In this document: positions 7,918-15,068 of the stretch, piece by piece
Layout: every line of letters begins with the position of its first letter
Position numbering within the stretch: position 1 is the stretch's first letter
NCBI GenBank assembly: GCA_002403175.1
Contig: DHHG01000116.1
Coordinates: 1-15,068, forward strand
DNA length: 15,068 nucleotides
From: Syntrophaceae bacterium UBA4778
Lineage (GTDB): Bacteria; Desulfobacterota; Syntrophia; Syntrophales; UBA4778
Reading direction: 5' to 3'
Made by a program: the position numbers and the translations under genes
The notes under the pieces: generated by a model
Told to the model about the DNA's origin: nothing
Database searches by the model: none
What the model saw: the letters and a program-made list of their open reading frames with translations, nothing else

Positions 7918-10900
7918 ATGCCTAAGAATAAGTTTCTATTCGAAGTCAGTTGGGAAGTCTGTAACAAGGTTGGGGGGATATTTACTGTTATTAATAGTAA
8001 AATATCCGAAGCAGTAAGGCACTTTGGGGAAAATTATTTCTTAATCGGCCCTGATCTTAAGACCAATCCTGATTTCGAAGAAACGGATGAGGATTGCTGG
8101 AATAGAATTCGGGAAGGCGTGGCAATCAAGGAAATTCCATGCCGTTTCGGGCGTTGGAAGACACCCGGAGAACCAAAAGTAATTCTGGTCAGTCCCGGTA
8201 AAAAATTCAATAGAGATCAACTCCTGTTCGAAATATGGGAAGATTACGGAGTCGATTCCATAGCCGGAGGTTGGGATTATGTAGAGCCCGTTATGTTTAG
8301 CTATGCGAGCGGTGCCGTAATTGAAACGATTTACAATCTGATCATTAGGCCGCAGGAGGGGGAAGCCGTTGCGCATTTCCATGAATGGATGTGTGGAGCA
8401 GGACTCTTCTGCGTTAAAAAGCGTGTGCCGGAAATTGGTACTGTTTTCACGACCCACGCAACCATTTTGGGAAGAACCATCGCCGGTTCTGGAATGGATC
8501 TTTATACCGCCTTGGAGCACATCTCTCCCCAAAGGGAAGCCAGCGTCTATAACATATCAGCGAAACATTCAATGGAGGTTGCCACTGCCCGGGAATCCGA
8601 TTGTTTCACCACCGTCAGTGAGATTACTGCAACAGAAGCAAAGAATTTGCTGGGTAGGGCGCCAGATATAGTCCTTCCAAACGGTCTGGATATGGATCGT
8701 ATCCCGGATTATTCAATAGATCGAACAGACGCTTTGAAATCAAGGAAACATCTACTTGATTTTGCATCAAAATTCCTTCGTAAAGAATTCAATGATAATA
8801 CCAGGATCATGATTATATCCGGTCGTTATGAATTCTATAATAAAGGAGTTGATATTTTCCTTCATGCTCTGAGTAAACTTGAATCAGAAATGACTTCAGG
8901 ACAAACGGTGGTTGTCTACATCTGCGTTTTGGCGGATCATATGGCCATAAATCCGGCGGCTATTCAGAGTACAGGCGCACCGGATCCCACTACTCCATTG
9001 ATTACAACCCATCGGTTAAGAAATGAATTGATGGATCCTATTCTGGGAACCTGTAACAGTTTGGGTTTAAAAAACCTGCCCCAGAACAAAGTCAATGTAA
9101 TTTTCGTTCCCGCTTATTTGAATGGTCACGACGGAATCATAGATATGACTTACTATGAAGCACTGTCCGGCTGCGATCTCGGTGTATTTCCATCCTATTA
9201 TGAACCGTGGGGGTATACCCCCCTCGAAAGCGCAGCTCATGCAGTTCCAACAATCACCACCGAGCTTGCCGGATTCGGTCGCTGGGTAATGACGAGAATA
9301 GGCGAGAACAAGGGCGTAATCATTCTTAAGAGGCAGGGCCTCTCTTCCGAAATCGTGCAGAAGGAATTAATTGGAGAATTGAAGTTTTTTCTTACCTCGT
9401 CTCCGGAAAATTTAAACACAAGACGTGCAGATGCAAGGCGCATCGCACTTGAAGCAAACTGGCACGAATTCTACAAATGCTATATCGAAGCCTATGACAA
9501 AGCCCTCCATGCAGCCCGGTCACGGATGTCAAAGCTGGCCACCACCGAGTATAGAGAGCGGATGCGCCGGACCTTTGCCGGAACAGCATCTGTTCAGCCT
9601 CATTTTCGGACATTTACCGCTGTTGTAAGCCTTCCTTCCAGAATCAGCCGATTAAGAGAACTTGCATACAATTTATGGTGGACATGGAACACCCAGGCAT
9701 TGGAATTATTTATTTATCTCGATCCAAAATTGTGGGTGGATACGGAACGAAATCCTGTGAAAATGTTAGAGACAGTTTCTCCGGAGCGATTGAAAGAAGC
9801 CTCTGAAAATGAGGGGTATCTTAATCTCTATCAGAAAATTCTCGAAGAATTCGATAGCTATATGAATGAGAAAAGCAATGGGAAAAATGAATTTTATCCT
9901 ATTAAATGGCCTTCGCCTGTCGCCTATTTTTCGCCGGAATTCGGAATTCATGAGAATTTACCCATTTATTCTGGAGGCCTGGGCGTTCTGGCGGGTGATC
10001 TCCTGAAGGCTGCCAGTGATTTGAAAATACCTATGGTGGGAGTTGGCTTGTTATACAGGAACGGATATTTCCGCCAGCGAATCGATAAGGACGGATGGCA
10101 GATAGCGGATTATCCGGAAAGTGATTTTTCAAACATGCCGGTCCGAATGGTTCAGGATGATAGAGGCAATGATGTTCAGCTTGCTATAGAGCTTCCGGGC
10201 AGAACCCTTTTTGCCAATATCTGGGAAGTCAAAGTCGGGCGAGTAGTTTTGTATCTTCTGGATACAGATGTTTCCAGGAATACTGTTCAGGATAGGCATA
10301 TCACGTCTCGACTTTATTCGGATGATCCGCGAATTCGGATCGAGCAGGAGATCCTACTTGGAATGGGAGGAGTTAAGTTACTCAGAAAAATAGGGATCAA
10401 ACCTTGCGTTTATCATATCAATGAAGGGCACTCTGCCTTTCTGCTTCTTGAGTTGATTAATCAATACGTCATTGATGAAGGACTCTCTTTTGAAGCCGCC
10501 AAAGAAATTGTGAGGGGAAGCACGGTTTTCACAACCCACACACCTGTCGAGGCTGGAAATGAGCGCTTCAGTAAGGAAGTTGTTGATTATTATTTTTCCA
10601 GCTTTTTTAAAAGATGGGGAATAACTTCGCCTCAGTTCTGGGAACTGGGTCGCAAGGAAATGGGCGAGGATAAACCATTTTACATGACAGTGCTTGGTCT
10701 CAAGTTATCGAATTGCAGCAATGCAGTCAGCAAAATACATGGATCGGTTGCGAGACGAATGTGGAATAGTGTCTGGAAAGGGTTCCACTATTCAGATATT
10801 CCAATTGGATACATCACCAACGGGGTACACCTCCAATCCTATATTGCATCTCAATTGAGGGATATGCTGAATGTATATATCGGTCCCGATTGGCAAAAAA

Positions 10901-12162
10901 GTTTTTTGGATCCTGAAAAATGGAAGAGAATCCATAATGTACCCGACGCATTTTTATGGCGAATAAAGACGAGTCTCAAATTTAATCTGGTAAATTTTCT
11001 TGTTCAGAGCGTAACAAAGCAGTCGGCCAAATATGATTCAGGAATGATGAAGGAGGAATTGATTGCTAAAATCAATCCTGCTGCATTAATCATAGGATTT
11101 GCACGAAGATTTGCGCCTTATAAGAGAGCTTATCTACTCTTCTCCGATCTTGACAGACTGGCTCGCATAGTGAATGACGAGCGCCGTCCGGTTCTTATCG
11201 TTTTTTCAGGTAAGGCCCATCCCAGTGATAAAATGGGAATGGATCTGATTAAACAAGTAATTGAGATAAGCAAAGATAAGAGATTCATAGGGAAAATACT
11301 GTTTATAGAAGATTATGATCTATATACAGCTCGCCATCTGTTGCAGGGCGTGGATGTCTGGCTAAATACACCGAGAAGGCCCTATGAGGCTTGTGGAACA
11401 AGTGGCCAGAAGGTCATCATTAATGGCGGATTAAACATGAGTGTATCCGACGGATGGTGGCCTGAAGGATTCGATGGTACTAACGGATGGACAGTTGGTC
11501 CTGTTACTGAAAATTATTCCGGATTTGATGATTCATCGATTGCGGATGAACGTGATGCCCAGTCCCTTTATTCCCTTCTGGAAGATAAAGTAATCCCGAT
11601 GTTTTATGACCGCGACACAAACGGTATTCCCAAGCAGTGGACTAAAATGGTTAAAGAATCAATGGCGAAATTAATACCTAAATTCAATGCCAACAGAATG
11701 GTTCAGCAGTATCTTGAGGAAATGTACATACCATCAGCTCGCAGAAAAGCGGCTCTTGTTAAGAATGGGTTCAAGCTCGCCAAAGAGGTATCCGATTGGA
11801 AAAACAAAACGCCTGTCCGCTTTTCATCCTTGAAATTGATAGATGTCATATTCGAAGGCATCCACGGAGACACTCTTCAAGTTGGAGAGCCTTTTACAGT
11901 TAATGTCCGCATAGATCCCGGCAGCTTAGAGCCGGATGAGATTCTGGTTGAACTAGTCATTGGAAGAATAGACGGGCATGATTTTATTCGCGATCCGGAA
12001 TCTGTTCCCCTGAAATTGGAAAGTAGATCGGAAAAGATGTTAACCTTTTCCTGCATATACCAGGTGGCGCAAAGCGGACAATATTCTTATGGCATAAGAA
12101 TATTGCCTTACAACAAAAATTTATCCATAAAGCAGGAATTGGGATTGGCCCTTTGGGGATGA
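7918..12162 (+). CDS. Glycogen synthase (GT3) - alpha-glucan phosphorylase (GT35) fusion
   Basis: A 1414-residue cytoplasmic fusion. Residues about 1-540 resemble eukaryotic-type GT3 glycogen synthase (UDP-glucose to alpha-1,4-glucan): WEVCNKVGGIFTV near the start, HFHEW (153-157), GRYEFYNKGVDIF, and EX7E as E429-PWGYTPL-E437. Residues about 566-660 match the DUF3417 module of short phosphorylases (LRELAYNLWWTWN). Residues about 668-1290 are GT35 phosphorylase, which releases glucose-1-phosphate: YFSPEFGIHENLPIYSGGLG, HINEGHS near 833, RRFAPYKRA with K1069 in the phosphate-binding motif, and GTSGQK with K1165 as the PLP lysine. A C-terminal beta-rich domain (about 1300-1414) follows. AGGAG at 7904-7908 serves either GTG 7915 or ATG 7918; ATG is preferred. 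The frame is open throughout with no stop or shift at the junction, so the fusion looks genuine. I recall similar fusions in some bacteria; whether both halves are active at once is unknown. Confidence 0.92.
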   Translation: MPKNKFLFEVSWEVCNKVGGIFTVINSKISEAVRHFGENYFLIGPDLKTNPDFEETDEDCWNRIREGVAIKEIPCRFGRWKTPGEPKVILVSPGKKFNRDQLLFEIWEDYGVDSIAGGWDYVEPVMFSYASGAVIETIYNLIIRPQEGEAVAHFHEWMCGAGLFCVKKRVPEIGTVFTTHATILGRTIAGSGMDLYTALEHISPQREASVYNISAKHSMEVATARESDCFTTVSEITATEAKNLLGRAPDIVLPNGLDMDRIPDYSIDRTDALKSRKHLLDFASKFLRKEFNDNTRIMIISGRYEFYNKGVDIFLHALSKLESEMTSGQTVVVYICVLADHMAINPAAIQSTGAPDPTTPLITTHRLRNELMDPILGTCNSLGLKNLPQNKVNVIFVPAYLNGHDGIIDMTYYEALSGCDLGVFPSYYEPWGYTPLESAAHAVPTITTELAGFGRWVMTRIGENKGVIILKRQGLSSEIVQKELIGELKFFLTSSPENLNTRRADARRIALEANWHEFYKCYIEAYDKALHAARSRMSKLATTEYRERMRRTFAGTASVQPHFRTFTAVVSLPSRISRLRELAYNLWWTWNTQALELFIYLDPKLWVDTERNPVKMLETVSPERLKEASENEGYLNLYQKILEEFDSYMNEKSNGKNEFYPIKWPSPVAYFSPEFGIHENLPIYSGGLGVLAGDLLKAASDLKIPMVGVGLLYRNGYFRQRIDKDGWQIADYPESDFSNMPVRMVQDDRGNDVQLAIELPGRTLFANIWEVKVGRVVLYLLDTDVSRNTVQDRHITSRLYSDDPRIRIEQEILLGMGGVKLLRKIGIKPCVYHINEGHSAFLLLELINQYVIDEGLSFEAAKEIVRGSTVFTTHTPVEAGNERFSKEVVDYYFSSFFKRWGITSPQFWELGRKEMGEDKPFYMTVLGLKLSNCSNAVSKIHGSVARRMWNSVWKGFHYSDIPIGYITNGVHLQSYIASQLRDMLNVYIGPDWQKSFLDPEKWKRIHNVPDAFLWRIKTSLKFNLVNFLVQSVTKQSAKYDSGMMKEELIAKINPAALIIGFARRFAPYKRAYLLFSDLDRLARIVNDERRPVLIVFSGKAHPSDKMGMDLIKQVIEISKDKRFIGKILFIEDYDLYTARHLLQGVDVWLNTPRRPYEACGTSGQKVIINGGLNMSVSDGWWPEGFDGTNGWTVGPVTENYSGFDDSSIADERDAQSLYSLLEDKVIPMFYDRDTNGIPKQWTKMVKESMAKLIPKFNANRMVQQYLEEMYIPSARRKAALVKNGFKLAKEVSDWKNKTPVRFSSLKLIDVIFEGIHGDTLQVGEPFTVNVRIDPGSLEPDEILVELVIGRIDGHDFIRDPESVPLKLESRSEKMLTFSCIYQVAQSGQYSYGIRILPYNKNLSIKQELGLALWG

Positions 12163-12256
12163 TGCCGTTATCAATCTTTGCGACTATTAGAACATCTCAA
12201 CATTGTGAAAGGAACAGATCAGCCTTGGTTTGATGGGGGCTTGATCGATATCTGTG

Positions 12257-13840
12257 ATGACTCATCCAAATCTGGTCGGATCCATGATGGATCCGACTTT
12301 TTATCCTCAGCCGGTAGAGCATGTCGAGCTCATTCAAACTCATATATCATATATTTTTATAGCAGGCGATTTTGTCTATAAAGTCAAAAAACCTGTAAAC
12401 TTTGGGTTTCTCGATTTTACCTCTCTAGAGAAAAGACAATATTTCTGTGAAAAAGAAATAGAGCTTAACAGAAGATTGGCTCCGCAGGCCTATCTGGAAG
12501 TAATTCCTGTGTATGCGGATAGCTTGGGAAAGCTGCGTTTAGGCAAAGGCCCAGGTGAAATTGTTGAATATACAGTAATGATGATCAAGCTTCCGCAGGA
12601 TAGGATGTTGAAGCATCTTCTTTCCAAAAAGAAGGCCGGTATTCCTGAAATGAAAAGGATTGCTGAGAAGATCGCTCATTTTCATTCCAAAGCGGATACT
12701 GGAGGAAATATAGACGAAATGGGCCGTGCCGATTTGGTAAAATTCAACTGGGATGAAAATTTCGAACAGACGAAAAAGTATATAGATGTCGTTCTAACAT
12801 TGGAAAAATACGATTTCATACACGACTATGTTCATTCTTTTATGGAGCGAGAAAAATTTCTATTCGAAAGGAGAATCATCGAACAGAAAATCCGGGATTG
12901 CCATGGCGATCTTCACCTGGAGCATATCTGTCTCACGGATGGTATTGTTATATTCGATTGTATCGAGTTCAACGAGCGATTTCGTTACTCCGATACGGCT
13001 TCGGAAGTTGCCTTTCTCGCAATGGATCTGGACTTTAACGGATATTCAAATTATGCAGATGTTTTTGTTGAAAAGTATATTGAAAAATCCGGAGACCGCG
13101 ATTTAGCATTGCTGCTTAATTTTTATCGATGCTATCGTGCTTATGTTCGGGCCAAAGTAGTAAATTTCCGGCTGGATGAAAGTGAATTATCCCAAGGAGA
13201 TTATGAAGCTTTGTCAGAAACAGCAGGCAAGTATTATGACCTTGCTTTTCGATATGCCGCAAAACCTACTAAACCGGTTTTCATTCTTTTTGCAGGATTA
13301 ATGGGAACAGGGAAGAGCGTGCTATCCAAAAGAATTGCTCCTTTTTTGAATGCTGAGATTATTCGAACTGATGTATTACGTAAAGAAATGCTCAACTTGG
13401 ATTTAGCAGAGCGGCATTTTGAGGACTTTGGTCAGGGAATTTATTCAGAACAAATATCGGAAAATACGTACGATCTGGCGCTCAAAAAGGCTCAGCAAAT
13501 TATCGTAAACGGGAAATCCGTGATCATTGATGCCTCATATAAAAGGCGGAAGGAGAGGCAAAAAGCGCAGGAAATGGCTCAGCGGCTGGGGGTAGATTTT
13601 TTTATAATCGAATGCGTTTGCCCTGAATCGGAAATTAGAAAACGATTGGAAAGGCGACTCAATAAAAAAACGGAACCATCAGATGGAAGATGGCAATTGT
13701 ATGAGTTGCAAAAAGGGGATTTTGAAAAAATTAATGAACGTGGCCTAAATGAAACTCAAGAACGCAAGCACATCGTTATTGATACATGTCTGCCAATTGA
13801 TAAATCTGTAATCCTGACTCTTAGGGGGATCAGATTGTAA
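12257..13840 (+). CDS. Two-domain kinase: APH-like domain plus P-loop (AAA_33-type) kinase
   Basis: A 527-residue protein of the family usually named 'bifunctional aminoglycoside phosphotransferase/ATP-binding protein'. The name reflects fold, not drug resistance; the substrate is unknown. The N-terminal half (about 1-320) has VYKVKKPVNFGFLDF, the protein-kinase-like catalytic loop H216-GDLH, and metal-binding D234 in IFDCIEF. The C-terminal half (about 340-527) has Walker A G347-LMGTGKS, then VIIDAS with D425, and an Arg-rich lid (RKRLERRLNKK). GTG 12254 or ATG 12257 is chosen over ATG 12284/12287 because LVGSMMDPTFYPQPVEHVELIQTH resembles the family's usual N-terminus. The ribosome site is poor (GGGGG at 12235-12239). 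It follows the fusion gene by 94 nt in the same direction and converges on bamD. A glycogen-linked sugar kinase role is only a guess. Confidence 0.85.
   Translation: MTHPNLVGSMMDPTFYPQPVEHVELIQTHISYIFIAGDFVYKVKKPVNFGFLDFTSLEKRQYFCEKEIELNRRLAPQAYLEVIPVYADSLGKLRLGKGPGEIVEYTVMMIKLPQDRMLKHLLSKKKAGIPEMKRIAEKIAHFHSKADTGGNIDEMGRADLVKFNWDENFEQTKKYIDVVLTLEKYDFIHDYVHSFMEREKFLFERRIIEQKIRDCHGDLHLEHICLTDGIVIFDCIEFNERFRYSDTASEVAFLAMDLDFNGYSNYADVFVEKYIEKSGDRDLALLLNFYRCYRAYVRAKVVNFRLDESELSQGDYEALSETAGKYYDLAFRYAAKPTKPVFILFAGLMGTGKSVLSKRIAPFLNAEIIRTDVLRKEMLNLDLAERHFEDFGQGIYSEQISENTYDLALKKAQQIIVNGKSVIIDASYKRRKERQKAQEMAQRLGVDFFIIECVCPESEIRKRLERRLNKKTEPSDGRWQLYELQKGDFEKINERGLNETQERKHIVIDTCLPIDKSVILTLRGIRL
12275..12302 (+). 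terminator. Terminator-like hairpin overlapping the kinase start
   Basis: GTCGGATCCA (12275-12284) and TGGATCCGAC (12288-12297) form a perfect 10-bp GC-containing stem around a 3-nt loop, followed directly by TTTTT (12298-12302). This has the form of an intrinsic terminator about 115 nt after the fusion gene's stop. It lies within the first codons of the kinase gene and covers the alternative ATGs at 12284 and 12287. It may end or attenuate the glycogen operon transcript, or hinder kinase translation. Confidence 0.5.
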
Positions 13841-13867
13841 CTAAATTGAAAATAAATCGTTTTAGGA

Positions 13868-14629
13868 TTAGGATGATTTTAATAAAATATTGGTTTTCTC
13901 TTGCCCATCTTTTTTCTTCTTCTCAATATTTTCGTTCTCTTTTTGCTGCGTTATATCGATCATCCTTTTCGTTTCATGTATGAAATAGCTGACTTTGTAA
14001 TCGAGACCGGTATTCGGATAATCTTTGGCTATGGTTTCAAAGCGCTTCAATGCAGCCTTGTATTTTTTCGTTTTAAAATAGAAGCGGCCAACATAAAATT
14101 CATGTTCTCCAAGACGCCTCTTGCACTCTTTCAACATCTTTTCAGCCATAAATGCAAACTGGCTAGTGGGATAAAGGGAAATGAGTTTATCAAATTCCTT
14201 TTTTGCCTTGATGGTCTCACTTTGATCACGATCAATGCTCATCATCTGGTTGTAATGACACATGCCTAATTGATAAATTACATAAGGCAAATTGACGTTC
14301 GTCGGATGGAGATTTGAAAAATCCGAATAGGCGGCTTCTGCTTCAATATATTTTTCATCACTATAATATGAATCGGCTATACCCAATTCAGCCATAATTG
14401 CAAATTTGCTGAGAGGGTATTCTTCCTTAAGCTTCTGGAAACTCTCAATTGATTTATCGTATTTGCCTTTTTGATACAACTCGACTCCGCTCTGGTATAA
14501 CCCCTCGGGAGTTATGCGCTCTACTTCCCTTTTATCCAAACCAATCCAGCTGCATCCAGATGTCGTGGATATGACTACAATGAATAACCATATGATAAGT
14601 GATTTATTTTTAAGTAATACTTTAAACAT
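13868..14629 (-). CDS. bamD: Outer membrane assembly lipoprotein BamD (YfiO/ComL family)
   Basis: A 253-residue TPR lipoprotein of the BAM complex, which inserts beta-barrel proteins into the outer membrane from the periplasmic face. The N-terminus is a lipoprotein signal: positive residues at 3-9, hydrophobic core LIIWLFIVVI, then TTSGC with the lipidated Cys at 26. Ser at +2 is compatible with outer-membrane delivery. The usual Leu at -3 is replaced by Thr. About five TPR units follow, including GVELYQKGKYDKSIESFQKL and the highly characteristic GEHEFYVGRFYFKTKKY. The Lys/Glu-rich tail (about 228-253) is low-complexity. Length matches bacterial BamD. It starts 8 nt after the thioredoxin stop, so it is read from the same message. 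It converges with the kinase gene across a 27-nt gap that shows no clear terminator. Confidence 0.9.
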   Translation of the reverse strand: MFKVLLKNKSLIIWLFIVVISTTSGCSWIGLDKREVERITPEGLYQSGVELYQKGKYDKSIESFQKLKEEYPLSKFAIMAELGIADSYYSDEKYIEAEAAYSDFSNLHPTNVNLPYVIYQLGMCHYNQMMSIDRDQSETIKAKKEFDKLISLYPTSQFAFMAEKMLKECKRRLGEHEFYVGRFYFKTKKYKAALKRFETIAKDYPNTGLDYKVSYFIHETKRMIDITQQKENENIEKKKKDGQEKTNILLKSS

Positions 14630-14637
14630 TATTAGGT

Positions 14638-14970
14638 CTATAAACCTTTCTGAATAAAACTTTCCAGGCGATCTTTGGAAACAAGTCCGATAATACTGTC
14701 TATTTTCTGCCCATTTTTGAAGAGAATCATTGTCGGAATACTCTGGACACCATATGTAGAGGCGGTTTTCTGATTTTCATCAACATTCATTTTTGCAATT
14801 CGCACACGCCCTTCATACGTTCCTGCGAGATCTTCAATAATAGGACCGATGGCTCTGCAGGGACCACACCATGGAGCCCAAAAATCAACCAGGACCGGTT
14901 GGGTTGAGCTAATTACTTCGGAGTCGAAATTTTCATCAGTTACATGTAAAACCGAACCTTTGTTTTCCAT
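14638..14970 (-). CDS. trxA: Thioredoxin
   Basis: A 110-residue cytoplasmic thioredoxin that reduces protein disulfides with electrons from thioredoxin reductase. The active site is W34-CGPC (C35, C38) within FWAPWCGPCRAIGP. The cis-proline is P79 in QSIPT, and the buried Asp is D29 in VLVDFW. There is no signal peptide. The start is placed at ATG 14970: AAAGGGG (14978-14984) sits 7 nt upstream, and the longer frame from 15009 would add 13 residues unlike any thioredoxin N-terminus, across the promoter candidate. It is first in a two-gene unit with bamD. The gene symbol rests on fold and length; several trx paralogues can occur per genome. Confidence 0.93.
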   Translation of the reverse strand: MENKGSVLHVTDENFDSEVISSTQPVLVDFWAPWCGPCRAIGPIIEDLAGTYEGRVRIAKMNVDENQKTASTYGVQSIPTMILFKNGQKIDSIIGLVSKDRLESFIQKGL

Positions 14971-14977
14971 TTTGGTT

Positions 14978-14984
14978 CCCCTTT
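14978..14984 (-). promoter_or_regulatory. Ribosome binding site deciding the thioredoxin start
   Basis: On the minus strand AAAGGGG lies 7 nt before ATG 14970. The in-frame ATG at 15009 has no such site and lies within the promoter region, so the shorter protein is preferred. Confidence 0.7.
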
Positions 14985-14997
14985 CAAGAAATGCGTA

Positions 14998-15029
14998 ATA
15001 ATATGCCATATAATCTCGAAGGGTGTCAA
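14998..15029 (-). promoter_or_regulatory. Candidate promoter of trxA-bamD
   Basis: Read on the minus strand, a perfect TTGACA (15029-15024) is followed by CATATTATTA beginning at 15005. CATATT gives an 18-nt spacer and TATTAT a 20-nt spacer. Transcription would start near 14990, shortly before the ribosome site. The string CATATTATTA is shared with the glycogen operon promoter candidate. Confidence 0.5.
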
Positions 15030-15068
15030 TGCTTCATTTCAGCTGCGAATTGCCTCAAAATAAATGTT

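Noticed and set aside
8041..8532. 163-codon open frame antisense to the fusion gene
   Set aside because: Mirror of strongly conserved GT3 coding sequence, no ribosome site or family resemblance; a shadow frame.
9209..9222. Perfect 14-bp palindrome GGGGGTATACCCCC
   Set aside because: It encodes part of the invariant GT3 motif EPWGYTPLE, so codon choice over conserved Trp-Gly-Tyr-Thr-Pro explains it; no regulatory position.
13841..13867. Bidirectional terminator between the convergent kinase and bamD genes
   Set aside because: Only 27 nt long, AT-rich, with no stem longer than about 5 bp.
14971..15009. Longer thioredoxin start adding 13 residues
   Set aside because: The extension crosses the candidate promoter, lacks a ribosome site and is unlike thioredoxin N-termini.

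Overview
This 15 kb window looks like ordinary chromosome of a Gram-negative bacterium. A BamD-type outer-membrane assembly lipoprotein implies an outer membrane. AT-leaning intergenic DNA, strong AGGAG-type ribosome sites and the gene types would fit a deltaproteobacterium (Desulfobacterota) or a Bacteroidota/Chlorobi-like lineage. That placement is inference from gene content, since the window has no rRNA or marker gene to settle it. I see no phage, transposon, CRISPR array or integrase.

Layout: (1) 61-2728, minus strand: two tandem paralogous amidohydrolases of the MTA/SAH deaminase (MtaD) type, 4 nt apart and almost certainly co-transcribed. (2) 2729-3248: a 520-nt intergenic region with a complete tRNA-Leu(UAA) on the plus strand, a TTGACA/TATAGT promoter candidate ahead of it, and a second promoter candidate for the next operon. 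(3) 3249-12162, plus strand: a four-gene glycogen/alpha-glucan cluster made of a GH133 debranching enzyme, a glycogen-synthase-like GT4/GT5 glycosyltransferase, a GH57 amylase-type hydrolase, and a 1414-residue protein. That last protein joins a eukaryotic-style (GT3) glycogen synthase to a DUF3417/GT35 alpha-glucan phosphorylase. (4) 12257-13840, plus strand: a two-domain kinase (APH-like fold plus P-loop kinase), with a terminator-like hairpin over its first codons. (5) 13868-14970, minus strand, convergent: thioredoxin followed by bamD.

Taken together, the plus-strand cluster can both build glucan (GT3 domain, possibly the GT4 protein) and break it down (phosphorylase domain, debranching enzyme, GH57 hydrolase). 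Neither an ADP-glucose pyrophosphorylase (GlgC) nor a GH13 branching enzyme (GlgB) is in the window. GT3 enzymes characteristically use UDP-glucose, so the pathway may not depend on GlgC. The two amidohydrolases probably recycle SAM by-products (S-adenosylhomocysteine, methylthioadenosine, 5'-deoxyadenosine).

The most notable item is the synthase-phosphorylase fusion, which places opposing activities on one chain with the recognisable active-site motifs of both halves intact. I believe this architecture already occurs in databases as 'alpha-glucan family phosphorylase', so it is under-studied rather than new. I found no convincing wholly undescribed system.
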